From Cypionkella sp049896245 (GTDB lineage: Bacteria > Pseudomonadota > Alphaproteobacteria > Rhodobacterales > Rhodobacteraceae), in assembly GCF_049896245.1 (NCBI RefSeq), contig NZ_JAFCTX010000008.1, forward strand, positions 85,588 through 149,587: a stretch of DNA of 64,000 nucleotides. The letters are read 5' to 3'. Both the position numbers and the translations under genes were made by a program. A model generated the notes under the pieces. That model saw only the letters and a list, made by a program, of their open reading frames with translations, ran no database searches and was not told the DNA's origin. Shown piece after piece: positions 18,384 through 27,530 of the stretch (its first letter is position 1; the number at the start of each line of letters is the position of its first letter).

Positions 18384-20999
18384 TCAAGGCTCTGCCAGTT
18401 GCGCCTCGATCACCCCGATCCACCCCGCCCGCCCCGGATCAAGCCGCCCCTGTGCTTGCAAGGCTTTCAATATCGCCAAAGCCTCGCGCTGACGTGGTTT
18501 GGGGTCGTCTTCATAGATTGACAGCCGCACAAGGCTGGCGACAAGGTTCAACTGCTTCTCGACATTGCCCGGATCACGCGCCGCGATGTCGGCCGAGATC
18601 GCATAGCTTTGTCGCACCAAATCGCGTGCGCGTACCGGATCGCCCTGCATCAAGGCCACATCACCCAAGCGGTCCAGATTGCCCGCCAAATCCTGCTGGC
18701 GGCTGGCATTGCCCGGATCGGCCTTAGCCAGCGCCTGCGAGATCGCTTGCGCTTGCGTGAACCGCCGCTCTGCCTCGACATAATCCTGGCGCTTGAACGC
18801 GAGATCGCCCAAGCGAGACTGCGCCAGCGCCACGCTGCGCTGCCAATCGGCGTTCGCAGGGTCGAGCGCCGCCAGTTTCAGTCGCAAATCCAGCGCCTTA
18901 GCGTAAAGCTCTGCCGCCTCGGACGGGGCTGCCAGTGCCGCCCGCGCATCGCCCAGTTTGACATAGCCCATCGCCAGATCGCTTTGCCATTTGGTTTGCC
19001 CCGCGTCCTTTGCCACCAGTTTTTCCAACAGCGCCACCTCGGCTTTGAACCGCAGCAGGGCTGCTTTCGGGTCATTCAGCGCCAGAAACACATCACCGAT
19101 CTTGTCCAGACTGGTGGCCAGATCATTGCGCAGATCATCCCGATCGGGCAGCCGCGCAAGCAGGGCCTGCCGCAAAGCCATCGCCTCATTATAGACCACC
19201 AAAGCCCCACGCGGATTGCCCGACAGCTTGCGCAGATCGCCGACCCGGTCAAGCGACAGCCCCAGATCGCGCCGCACATCATCACGATCAGGAAATTCGA
19301 TCACGAGTTGCCGCAGTACCGTCAGCCCGGCCTCTTGCAGCGCCAAAGCCTGCGCCAGATCGCCGCGCAACTGCGCCACATCGCCGAGTTTCGATTGTGA
19401 GACGAACACATCATGCCGCCATTTCAACGGCGCATCTTTGCGCGCGGCCAGGTCCTGATCGACTTCTAACGCGGCACGAAATTCGGCCTCAGCCCCGGCC
19501 AAAACGCCCTGCAACAGCAGCATATCGCCGATATTCACCCGCGCCACCGACCAGTTGCGCCGGAAATCGGCATCCTGCGGGGCTTCGGCCACCCGTGCGG
19601 CGGCAATGTCTTGCCAAGCGCGATAGCTGCGCAGCGCAAAGCTGGTGTTGCCAATGTTACGTGACAAATCGCCCTGATCCCACAGTAAATCTGTGTAAGC
19701 CTCGCGGTCTGGGCGGGATAAGTCCGGTCCCTCCAATTCGGCATAAAGCGCCAGAGCCTTGGTCAGATCCGCCATTGCCAGATCATAGCGCAAATCGGCT
19801 TTCGCGGCAGAGGCCGCCAGCGCATGGGTCTGCGCCTCGGACAAAGTCCGGCTGCGGTAATTGTCGCGCAACGCATCCCGCGCCCCGGCGTCCAATTTCG
19901 CGGCCTTGTCCAAAGCCGCGCGCGCGAGGTCAAACGCGCCCAAATCCAGCGCCTGTTCAGCCTCTGCCCGGAACTCGGCCACCTTTGGGTCATCCGCCGA
20001 CAACAGTTGCACCTGCGCGCGAAACCGCAGGAAGGATTCCGCCGATTGCACCAAGGCCTGCGCCCGCGCACTGCGGTCTTTACCCGCCAAATCCGCCGAC
20101 ATCAGCGCGCCATAGAGCGGGGCCAGCGGCATATCCTTGTCCCGCGCCAAAGCCTCAACCTCGGCGCGCAACTCGGCAGGCAGCCCCGCCATTGCCACCA
20201 ACAGCCGATCCCGCTCACCCAATTCCCCGACCTCAGCCGCGAAAAACAGCCTCGGCAAACCGCTTTCGATATAGGGCAACTGCTTGCCCCGGCTGCGGTC
20301 ATAGACATCCTGCTGCACCAAGGTCAGCGCCGTGCGCACCTCGACGCCGGGGGTCGCAAAATGCCGCAACAGGGCTTCGGTGAAGGGGGAGTCCGCGCCC
20401 GTGCCATCCGCCGCCACCTCACCCGGAGCCGCCGAGAACGCGAACAACACCCCGTCCGCGCGCCCCACCCGGCCCAAACCGGGCTTGGGCTGATCCACCG
20501 CATCCTGCAACTCGACAGCCGAGCGCCCTTGCCCCGAACCCCCACCGCCCCAAGGATCTTCGCGGCAGGCATCCAGCAAAACAATGCCGATGGGGGCGAC
20601 CGAGGCCAAAGCCGCCTGCACTTCTGCCAGCGGCAAAGCACTGCCCGCCACCGCCTCTGCCGTGCCCGCCTGCGCATCGACGGGCAGCAGGTAATTCACC
20701 CCGGCTATCTCAACTCCGTGGCCTGCGTAAAACAGCAAGGCCACGTCCGCCCCTGCGCCATCCTCACGAAAATCCTGCAAGGCCCGCCGCATCCGCTTCA
20801 AATCGCGGTTGGTTTCCACGGTCACTTCAAAGCCTAACCCCGAAAGCAAGCCCTCGACCGCCACGGCATCATTGACCGGATTGTCCAGCTTGCGCAGATG
20901 GCGGTAATCCTGCGCCGCAAGCACAAGCGCCACCCGCCGTTCGGCCATGGCCTGCACGGGCAGCAAAAGGCAAAATATTAAAAACAATCGGGGCAGCAT
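18384..20999 (-). CDS. periplasmic caspase-family protein with TPR repeats
   Basis: An 871-residue protein. It has a signal peptide (residues 1-19, ending AMA) and then a caspase-like (peptidase C14) domain to about residue 250. The catalytic dyad is visible: His94 in FYAGHGVEI and Cys145 in IVLLDACRED. The remaining about 600 residues form helical, TPR-like repeats with recurring DLGLSLDRVGDL, DLATSLDKIGDV and DLAGNLDRLGDV motifs. Proteins of this build are known in Alphaproteobacteria, but substrates are unknown. The frame extends upstream to 21218 without signal-peptide character, so the ATG at 20999 was chosen. Confidence 0.85.
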   Translation of the reverse strand: MLPRLFLIFCLLLPVQAMAERRVALVLAAQDYRHLRKLDNPVNDAVAVEGLLSGLGFEVTVETNRDLKRMRRALQDFREDGAGADVALLFYAGHGVEIAGVNYLLPVDAQAGTAEAVAGSALPLAEVQAALASVAPIGIVLLDACREDPWGGGGSGQGRSAVELQDAVDQPKPGLGRVGRADGVLFAFSAAPGEVAADGTGADSPFTEALLRHFATPGVEVRTALTLVQQDVYDRSRGKQLPYIESGLPRLFFAAEVGELGERDRLLVAMAGLPAELRAEVEALARDKDMPLAPLYGALMSADLAGKDRSARAQALVQSAESFLRFRAQVQLLSADDPKVAEFRAEAEQALDLGAFDLARAALDKAAKLDAGARDALRDNYRSRTLSEAQTHALAASAAKADLRYDLAMADLTKALALYAELEGPDLSRPDREAYTDLLWDQGDLSRNIGNTSFALRSYRAWQDIAAARVAEAPQDADFRRNWSVARVNIGDMLLLQGVLAGAEAEFRAALEVDQDLAARKDAPLKWRHDVFVSQSKLGDVAQLRGDLAQALALQEAGLTVLRQLVIEFPDRDDVRRDLGLSLDRVGDLRKLSGNPRGALVVYNEAMALRQALLARLPDRDDLRNDLATSLDKIGDVFLALNDPKAALLRFKAEVALLEKLVAKDAGQTKWQSDLAMGYVKLGDARAALAAPSEAAELYAKALDLRLKLAALDPANADWQRSVALAQSRLGDLAFKRQDYVEAERRFTQAQAISQALAKADPGNASRQQDLAGNLDRLGDVALMQGDPVRARDLVRQSYAISADIAARDPGNVEKQLNLVASLVRLSIYEDDPKPRQREALAILKALQAQGRLDPGRAGWIGVIEAQLAEP

Positions 21000-21132
21000 G
21001 AAATCACCAGACAGCGGTTTATGTTCGATCTTTTTCAGATTGAACACAAACCAAGACAGGATCAGCCTATGAATGTCGCGTATTAAGGTAAGCCCATCCT
21101 GCCCCGAAAGCCGCAAGCCGTAAAGCAAAGCC

Positions 21133-23061
21133 TCAGGCCGCCTGCGCTTCTTCCTCATCCGCAGATTGCCGCGCCCACATCGCCGCGTATTTGCCATCGC
21201 GCGCCAGCAACTCGTCATGCGTGCCGCGTTCGGTCACCACGCCGTCCTCCAGCACCAGAATACAATCGGCATCGGCAATCGTCGAAAGCCTGTGCGCGAT
21301 GGTGATCACCGAACGGCCCTGCCCCATTTCGCGCAACGACTCCTGAATACTTTGCTCGGTCTGGGTGTCCAAGGCGCTCGTCGCCTCATCCAGCACCAGA
21401 ATCGGCGGGTTTTTCAACAAAGTGCGTGCAATGCCGACGCGCTGCTTCTCGCCGCCCGACAGCTTCAAGCCGCGCTCGCCCACGGTCGTCGCGTAGCCAT
21501 CTGGCAATGAGATGATGAAATCATGGATCTTCGCCGCCTTCGCCGCTGCGACAATCTCGGCCTCAGTCGCCCCTGCCCGGCCATAAGCGATGTTGTAATG
21601 CACGGTATCGTTGAACAAAACCGTGTCCTGCGGCACCACGCCAATCAGCCCGTGCAGAGAGGTCTGCGTCACATCGCGCAGATCCTGCCCATCAATGCGG
21701 ATGCTGCCCCCGGTCACATCATAAAACCGGAACAACAACCGCCCGATGGTGGATTTACCCGAGCCCGAAGGCCCGACCAACGCATAGCGCTGCCCCGGTT
21801 TCAGCGTAAAACTGATGCCCTTCAGAATGGGTCGCGACGGATCATAGGCAAAGCGCACATCGTCAAACGTGATCTCACCTCCCGTCACCTGCAACGCCAC
21901 GGCGCCGGGTTTATCGGTGACTTCCTCGGGCTGTTCCAACAGATGAAACATCGCTGCCATATCGACCAGTGCTTGGCGGATTTCGCGGTATACCGTGCCA
22001 AGAAAGCCCAACGGCATGGTGATCTGCACCATATAGGCGTTGACCATGACGAAATCGCCGACGGTGAACTGACCAGCCTCTACCCCGTAAGCCGACATCA
22101 CCATCACCAGAATAAGCCCGGTGGTGATGATGAAACTTTGCCCTATGTTCAACACCGACAAAGACTGCCCGGTGCGCACCGCAAAGCCCTCATACGCCGC
22201 CATCGCGCCATCATAGCGCGCTGCTTCCCGCGCCTCGGCATTGAAATATTTCACCGTCTCAAAGTTCAACAGAGAGTCAATCGCCTTCTGGTTGGCGTCG
22301 GTATCCTGATCATTCATTTGACGGCGGATTTGCACCCGCCATTCAGTGACCTTGAAGGTGTAGGTCACATAGATCGTGATCGTCACCACCACGACCACGG
22401 CATATTGCCAGCCGAAATACAAAGCGAAGATGATCGACACCAGCGACAGTTCCAAGATCAACGGCCCGATCGACAGCAACATGAAGCGCAGCAGGAAATC
22501 GACACCCTTCACGCCACGCTCGATCACGCGGCTAAGTCCACCGGTCTTGCGGGTGATGTGATAGCGCATCGACAGGCGGTGAATATGGGTGAATGTCTCT
22601 AACGCCAGCTTGCGCAACGCGCGCTGGCCAACCCGCACGAACACCCAGTCGCGGGCTTCGCCTAGTGCCACTGATCCGAACCGCGCCAAGCCATAGGCCA
22701 CGGTCAGCCCGACAGCCCCCAAGCCCAGCATGGTCGCCGCACTCGGGTCTTTGCCGACCAAAGCATCCACCGCCTGCTTGTACATGAACGGCATGGTGAT
22801 CGACACCAGCTTGGCGGCAAGCAAGAACAACAGGGCTGCGACCACCCGCAGCTTGATCCAAGTCTCACCTTCCGGCCACAGGTAAGGGGCCACGCGTTTC
22901 ATCGTGGCCCAGCCGCCCGCATGGCCGTCGGTGTCATCTGTCGCACTGGCCGCCACCGAGCTGGCTGTGGCCGCGCTGGCTGTTCCCGAACTGGCCGCCA
23001 CCGAACTGGCTGTTCCCGAACTGGCTGTGGCCGCGCTGGCCTTGACTGTCGTATTCCGCAT
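21133..23061 (-). CDS. ATM1/HMT1-type ABC exporter, fused permease and ATPase
   Basis: A half-transporter with six transmembrane helices followed by an ATPase domain. ATPase motifs are Walker A GPSGSGKST, signature LSGGEKQR and Walker B ILVLDEATSALD. The helix region includes ERGVKGVDFLLRFML, typical of the ATM1/ABCB7 group that exports glutathione-linked sulfur or metal compounds. The first about 50 residues are a low-complexity Ala/Ser/Thr repeat. The start at 23061 follows GAAGGA; in-frame ATG 23076 and TTG 23088 are alternatives. A divergent ArsR regulator gene suggests metal-linked control. Confidence 0.88.
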   Translation of the reverse strand: MRNTTVKASAATASSGTASSVAASSGTASAATASSVAASATDDTDGHAGGWATMKRVAPYLWPEGETWIKLRVVAALLFLLAAKLVSITMPFMYKQAVDALVGKDPSAATMLGLGAVGLTVAYGLARFGSVALGEARDWVFVRVGQRALRKLALETFTHIHRLSMRYHITRKTGGLSRVIERGVKGVDFLLRFMLLSIGPLILELSLVSIIFALYFGWQYAVVVVVTITIYVTYTFKVTEWRVQIRRQMNDQDTDANQKAIDSLLNFETVKYFNAEAREAARYDGAMAAYEGFAVRTGQSLSVLNIGQSFIITTGLILVMVMSAYGVEAGQFTVGDFVMVNAYMVQITMPLGFLGTVYREIRQALVDMAAMFHLLEQPEEVTDKPGAVALQVTGGEITFDDVRFAYDPSRPILKGISFTLKPGQRYALVGPSGSGKSTIGRLLFRFYDVTGGSIRIDGQDLRDVTQTSLHGLIGVVPQDTVLFNDTVHYNIAYGRAGATEAEIVAAAKAAKIHDFIISLPDGYATTVGERGLKLSGGEKQRVGIARTLLKNPPILVLDEATSALDTQTEQSIQESLREMGQGRSVITIAHRLSTIADADCILVLEDGVVTERGTHDELLARDGKYAAMWARQSADEEEAQAA

Positions 23062-23164
23062 CACTTGATCCTTCATCGCAGGGGCCAAAAGGCCGCACCC
23101 GCTTTACCGCATCCCACATATCCACTACACCAAGATAGTTCAATGATTCATGAGCAGTTGAAAC

Positions 23165-23548
23165 GTGGAGAAATCCCAAGCCCTCGCCGCACTCTCCGCG
23201 CTTGCCAATGATGCAAGGCTGGATCTGATGCGCCTGCTGATGCCCTTGGGCGATCAGGGACTGGCTGCGGGCGAGATCAGCCGGGCTTTGGGGCTGTCAT
23301 CGTCGCGGTTGTCGTTCCATCTGGCGGCTTTGGAGCAAGCGGGCCTGATCCGTTCGCGCAAACTGGCGCGCAATGTGTTCTATTCGGTCGATGCCGCAGG
23401 CATGGGGGCTACGATCAGCTTTCTGCTCAACGATTGCTGCATGGAACACCCCGAGGTGATGGCCTGCTGCCGCCACGGCCAAACCGTGGCAGCCCCGGTG
23501 ATATCGCCCGCTGCAATGACCCCGGCTACGGCGCCGCAGGAATCGTAA
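23165..23548 (+). CDS. ArsR-family transcriptional regulator
   Basis: A 127-residue winged-helix repressor. The DNA-reading region is GEISRALGLSSSRLSFHLAAL, followed by the wing GLIRSRKLARNVFY. The C-terminal part has paired cysteines (NDCCMEHPEVMACC), a plausible arsenite or metal site. Translation starts at a GTG. An imperfect inverted repeat with TTCAA and TTGAA arms (23139-23162) sits right before it and could be the operator. It diverges from the ABC exporter gene, a likely target. The 3' end overlaps the convergent LysM gene by 23 bases. Confidence 0.88.
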   Translation: MEKSQALAALSALANDARLDLMRLLMPLGDQGLAAGEISRALGLSSSRLSFHLAALEQAGLIRSRKLARNVFYSVDAAGMGATISFLLNDCCMEHPEVMACCRHGQTVAAPVISPAAMTPATAPQES

Positions 23549-25187
23549 ACACCTGACCCGGATAGATCAGGTTGGGGTCTTTGATCTTATCCTTGTTGGC
23601 CTCAAACACCTGCACATACATCACGCCATCGCCAAAATTCTGCTGCGCGATGCCCCACAGTGTATAACCCGGCTGCACCGTGACAGAGACCGGGGCCACA
23701 GCCGCAGGTGCCACAGCCGCAGGTTCTGATACGACAGGTGCGGCGGCGGCAGGTGCCATTTCAGCAACTGCCGTTTCTGGGACAGGTGCTGCGTCAGGGA
23801 CCGCTGCGGTGGCTTCAACAGGCGCGGCCTCGACAACAGGGGCCGTACCCGCTGCGGCGGGTTCAGCCGCAGGGGCTGCATCGCCCGTCGCAACCTCTGT
23901 CGCCGCAGCAGGCGACACTGGAGCCACCTCGACGGCAGTGGTATCCGCAGTTGGCGCAGGTTCTGCCACAACGGGCGCTGCCTCGGCACTCACCTCAGGT
24001 TGAACCGCAGGCGTCGAGGCCGCAGCCAAAGCCTGCAAAGTCTCGCGCTTGAACGGGGTTTCAAACCGCGAACTCACCGTGCCATCCGCCGCCAGCTGAT
24101 CCACCCGCAAGGTGTAAATCCCCGCCGCCACATCTGTCAACGTCGCAGCCCAAGCCCCATCCGGCCCCGCCGCCACATCGGCAATCGCCAGACCGTCGAG
24201 ATAGACCCGCAATCCCGTCCCGGCCCCGGCCCGCCCGCCCAGCATCACAGCACCATCCGGGGCATAGCTGATCGTGTCCAGCGTGACCGCGCCCGCCAAT
24301 TCAGCAGGTATTTCGCCACCAGATTGCAGCACCTTCACGCCCTCAGGCGCGATCAACACCGCCGCCGGAGCCTGCAAGGCGGTTGCCGCCGCAGCTTCAG
24401 AAGTCGCCGTCTCCGTAATCGCCGTTTCCGTGGCCGCCGTCTCCGTGGCCGCCGTCTCCGTGGCCGCCGTTTCTGGGGCCGCCGTTTCTGGGGCCGCCGT
24501 TTCCGTGGCCGCCGCAGCAACCGCAGCCAAAGCCACCGTCTCGGCCCCCTTCACCGCAACCCCATCCGCGCCCGTCGCCTGCAAGGATAACAACCGCGCC
24601 ACCGGGCTGGGCGGCAGATCGAACAAAGCCGCAAACTTGCCCTGCGCGTCCGTCTGCGCACGGGCAACCTCAATACCATCGACCAGCATCGCCACCGCTG
24701 CCCCCGGCGCAGCCTGCCCCGCCACCGTCGCGGCACCATCAGCCGCAATTCGGGCCAGATCAAAGCTGGGCAGGATCGCGGCTGTCGCAACCGTGTCGAT
24801 CGAACCCGAGCCTGCCGGAACCACCGTTTGCACAGCCTTATCATCCGCGGGTGCCGCAGCCGGGTCAACCACAGCACTCGCACCCGCAACTGGGGCTGAA
24901 TCCGCCAGTGGCGCAGGCGCATCTGCCGCCGTTTGCGCCGCAGAAGCGTCAAGCGAAGCCACAGCCCCAGCCGTCGCTTCCGTGCCCGCAACCGCCGCCG
25001 GAACCTGTGCTGCCGGAACCTCGGCCCCCTGAACCTCTGTCGCCGTCACCGCAGCTTGATCCGCCGCAGGCACCGCCACCTCTGGCCCGCGCGCAAAGCC
25101 GAAATACCCCGCCACCGCCACAACCGCAGCGCCGCCCAGCAGCACAGCCCCGCGCTCGCCCGCACTCAGTCCACTCCAACCAGCCAT
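23526..25187 (-). CDS. LysM-domain protein with Ala/Pro/Thr-rich linker
   Basis: A 553-residue protein. It has an N-terminal membrane anchor (about residues 14-32), a long low-complexity stretch rich in Ala, Val, Pro, Thr and Glu, and immunoglobulin-like modules. A C-terminal LysM domain (VQPGYTLWGIAQQNFGDGVM to YPGQVFTIPAAP) follows. LysM binds peptidoglycan, so the protein probably spans from the inner membrane to the wall. A run of near-identical five-residue units around TAATE (nt about 24411-24520) comes from 15-base DNA repeats. Similar large LysM proteins are usual in Rhodobacterales; their role is undefined. Confidence 0.85.
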   Translation of the reverse strand: MAGWSGLSAGERGAVLLGGAAVVAVAGYFGFARGPEVAVPAADQAAVTATEVQGAEVPAAQVPAAVAGTEATAGAVASLDASAAQTAADAPAPLADSAPVAGASAVVDPAAAPADDKAVQTVVPAGSGSIDTVATAAILPSFDLARIAADGAATVAGQAAPGAAVAMLVDGIEVARAQTDAQGKFAALFDLPPSPVARLLSLQATGADGVAVKGAETVALAAVAAAATETAAPETAAPETAATETAATETAATETAITETATSEAAAATALQAPAAVLIAPEGVKVLQSGGEIPAELAGAVTLDTISYAPDGAVMLGGRAGAGTGLRVYLDGLAIADVAAGPDGAWAATLTDVAAGIYTLRVDQLAADGTVSSRFETPFKRETLQALAAASTPAVQPEVSAEAAPVVAEPAPTADTTAVEVAPVSPAAATEVATGDAAPAAEPAAAGTAPVVEAAPVEATAAVPDAAPVPETAVAEMAPAAAAPVVSEPAAVAPAAVAPVSVTVQPGYTLWGIAQQNFGDGVMYVQVFEANKDKIKDPNLIYPGQVFTIPAAP

Positions 25188-25291
25188 CGATTCCCCCCGA
25201 GTAAGGCGTATTCAAGGCCTGTTCCCGGCCCTTCTTCCTTTCGTCATGGAACCGCTATATCAGGCGTTAAAGCAACAATTTTCGGATAGAT

Positions 25292-25855
25292 ATGCCCATG
25301 GCCCGTGCTCTGTCTTCGATCTGTGTCTTCTGTGGCGCGCGCGCTGGCAGCAATCCCGCCCATACCGCCGCCGCCCGCGCCATGGGCGCGGCCATCGCCG
25401 CCCAAGGTTGGCGCTTGGTTTACGGCGCAGGCGATGTCGGTTTGATGGGTGAGGTCGCGCGTTCGGCGCAAAGCTCAGGGGCCCCCACTTTCGGCGTCAT
25501 CCCGACGCATCTGATGACCGCCGAGCGCGGCAAGCAAGATCTCAGCCAGTTGGTGATCACCGAAGACATGCATGAGCGCAAAAAGGTGATGTTCATGAAT
25601 TCCGACGCCGTCGTGGTGCTGCCGGGCGGTGCGGGTTCCCTTGATGAGTTTTTCGAAGTGTTGACCTGGGCGCAAATCGGCCTGCACCGCAAACCGATCT
25701 TCCTATTGAACTCCGAAGGCTACTGGAACCCACTGATCGCCCTGATTGATCACATCATCGCGGAAGGCTTCGCCGATGCTTCGGTGAAGGGCTATTTCAC
25801 CGCCATCCCCGACGTGCCCGCCCTGACCGAAGCCCTGCGCGCGGCCTTGTCCTGA
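25292..25855 (+). CDS. LOG-family nucleotide phosphoribohydrolase
   Basis: A 187-residue protein of the LOG (Lonely Guy, TIGR00730) family, which cleaves cytokinin-type or other nucleoside 5'-monophosphates to base and ribose phosphate. The diagnostic PGGAGSLDEFFE and the upstream RKKVMF motif are present, as are the N-terminal FCGARAGSNP and GLMGEVA segments of the Rossmann fold. Bacterial LOG proteins often act as general nucleotide hydrolases, so cytokinin production is not implied. An ATG at 25298 is an equally possible start. Confidence 0.93.
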   Translation: MPMARALSSICVFCGARAGSNPAHTAAARAMGAAIAAQGWRLVYGAGDVGLMGEVARSAQSSGAPTFGVIPTHLMTAERGKQDLSQLVITEDMHERKKVMFMNSDAVVVLPGGAGSLDEFFEVLTWAQIGLHRKPIFLLNSEGYWNPLIALIDHIIAEGFADASVKGYFTAIPDVPALTEALRAALS

Positions 25856-25937
25856 CGCCACGCACATCTTTAGGTTGCGCCCCGACCGCAGACCGCTAAA
25901 CTGCCCATGGATGCGCCCCATGCAGTCAGGAAATGCC

Positions 25938-26216
25938 ATGACCGACGCTCAACTTATCCGCAGCCTGCAATCTATTGGTATGGCATGTTTCGTCGCCCAC
26001 CTGCCGCTGTTCGCCAATACCAAACTTAGCAACGAAACCATTGCCGCAACGCTAAATCATAGCTTTACCGCCAAAGCCTCGCGCAGCCGCACCAGCCATG
26101 CACGGGCTATCCTGCGTGCAGGCCGACTTGCCGACGCACTTGAGCTAATCTCGACCGCCCGTGTGCCGACCCTCGTGCAAAATCAGGCAAGATCAGCCCG
26201 CAACGCGCTGGGGTGA
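25938..26216 (+). CDS. hypothetical protein
   Basis: A 92-residue, basic, mostly helical protein beginning MTDAQLIRSLQSIGMACF. The ATG at 25938 has AGGAAA ten bases upstream, which decides the start over earlier in-frame codons. The middle (ASRSRTSHARAILRAGRLADAL) is rich in Arg and Ala. No domain was recognised. It follows the LOG gene after 82 bases and ends before a terminator shared with sodB. Confidence 0.6.
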   Translation: MTDAQLIRSLQSIGMACFVAHLPLFANTKLSNETIAATLNHSFTAKASRSRTSHARAILRAGRLADALELISTARVPTLVQNQARSARNALG

Positions 26217-26249
26217 TATTGGGGTAAAGCGGGGGTAATTAACACAACA

Positions 26250-26281
26250 AAACGCCCGCCCGGTTCCCAGGACGGGCGTTG
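26250..26281. terminator. intrinsic terminator between convergent genes
   Basis: A GC-rich hairpin with arms AACGCCCG and CGGGCGTT and an internal CC/GG extension. On the minus strand it ends in GGGCGTTTTGTTG, so it should stop sodB transcription. It is weaker in the plus direction. Confidence 0.75.
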
Positions 26282-26299
26282 TTGATACGGTGATAAACC

Positions 26300-26899
26300 T
26301 TACAGCTTGGCGCTTACCGCTTCCCAGTTGACCAATTTGTCAAGGAAGTTGCTCAAATACGCCGGACGCTTGTTGCGGAAGTCGATGTAGTAGGAATGTT
26401 CCCAGACATCGCAGCCGAGCAGCGCGGTTTGGCCAAAGCACAAAGGATTGACGCCGTTTTCGGTCTTGGTGACCTTCAAAGCGCCGTCCTTGTCCTTCAC
26501 CAGCCAAGCCCAGCCCGCACCGAACTGACCAGCGCCAGCGGCGGCGAAATCTTCCTTGAACTTGGCAACCGAGCCAAACGCCTCAACCAAAGCTTTTTCC
26601 AAAGCGCCGGGAATGGCGTTGCCCGCAGGCCCCATCACTTCCCAGAACAGGTTGTGATTCCAGTGCTGCGACGCGTTGTTGAAGATACCATTCTGCGCCA
26701 CGGAACCCGCGACATAGGTGCCTTTGACAATGTCTTCCAGCGATTTGGACTCCCACTCGGTGCCCGCAATCAGCTTGTTGCCGTTGTCGACATAGGCTTT
26801 GTGGTGCAGATCGTGGTGGAATTCCAACGTCTCTTTCGACATGCCAAGGGCCGCCAAAGCGTCATGTGCATAGGGAAGATCGGGAAGGGTAAAGGCCAT
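26300..26899 (-). CDS. sodB: superoxide dismutase, Fe/Mn type
   Basis: A 199-residue cytoplasmic enzyme that converts superoxide to hydrogen peroxide and oxygen. Metal-ligand regions are visible: EFHHDLHHKAYVDN (first His), ASQHWNHNLFWE (second His) and GCDVWEHSYYIDFRNKRP (Asp and His). The AGQFGAGWAWLV segment is typical of the iron form. A ribosome binding site (GGAG) precedes the ATG. It is a single-gene unit with its own terminator. Confidence 0.97.
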   Translation of the reverse strand: MAFTLPDLPYAHDALAALGMSKETLEFHHDLHHKAYVDNGNKLIAGTEWESKSLEDIVKGTYVAGSVAQNGIFNNASQHWNHNLFWEVMGPAGNAIPGALEKALVEAFGSVAKFKEDFAAAGAGQFGAGWAWLVKDKDGALKVTKTENGVNPLCFGQTALLGCDVWEHSYYIDFRNKRPAYLSNFLDKLVNWEAVSAKL

Positions 26900-27037
26900 C
26901 GGAGGTGCTCCTGTTCAGATATGCGTTGCACTCTATAAGTGACTTTGAAGCGGCAAGGTCAAGAGCAAGTGCTGCATTTCCCGACTTCTTTACTCGTCCT
27001 GCGCAAGACCTTGCCAGCCGTCACTTGCCAGCATTAG

Positions 27038-27448
27038 TTACTTGTTGATCGTGCAGCGCCCCTCGCTGGAGAACTGGTTGTCATAGCCCACCGGCGTCAC
27101 TGTCAGCGACAGGCGGCCATCCTTGAAAACCCGCGCGCGATATTCCCAAGAGGCACTGTCGCTGGTGCCTTTCACGGTCTTCAACTTCCAGTCGAACACC
27201 GTGCGCACATCGCTGTCCGACTGCACCTTACCCTGAATTGGCTTGCCGACAGTGCCCATGATGATCGGATCATTGACCAAAACCGCACCCGTAGCCTTGT
27301 CATACGAGATCACATATTCGGGCTGGATCACCGAATCCGAGCGGCCCACGACGGGCTTGCAATCATAGACCACCGGCTTGGCACTGACCACGCCCGCCGC
27401 CAAGACCAGCGCCACAGTGCAAGCAAACGCCTTAACACGCATCCGCAT
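27038..27448 (-). CDS. hypothetical exported protein
   Basis: A 136-residue protein with a clear signal peptide (MRMRVKAFACTVALVLAAG, cleavage near VSA). The mature domain of about 113 residues contains two cysteines (YDCKP and EGRCTINK), probably forming one disulfide. No domain was recognised. It lies between sodB and soxG but is separated from both by more than 80 bases, so it is probably transcribed alone. Confidence 0.7.
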   Translation of the reverse strand: MRMRVKAFACTVALVLAAGVVSAKPVVYDCKPVVGRSDSVIQPEYVISYDKATGAVLVNDPIIMGTVGKPIQGKVQSDSDVRTVFDWKLKTVKGTSDSASWEYRARVFKDGRLSLTVTPVGYDNQFSSEGRCTINK

Positions 27449-27530
27449 CTGACAGAATCCTTTGTAAAACCCAGACCTCTACCAGAGCGTGCCGAGCCGT
27501 GACGCGTCAAGCCCTAACGCAATGCAAACG

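Noticed and set aside
24411..24520. Possible CRISPR-like or minisatellite array
   Set aside because: 15-base contiguous units inside an open frame for the LysM protein linker; no spacers.
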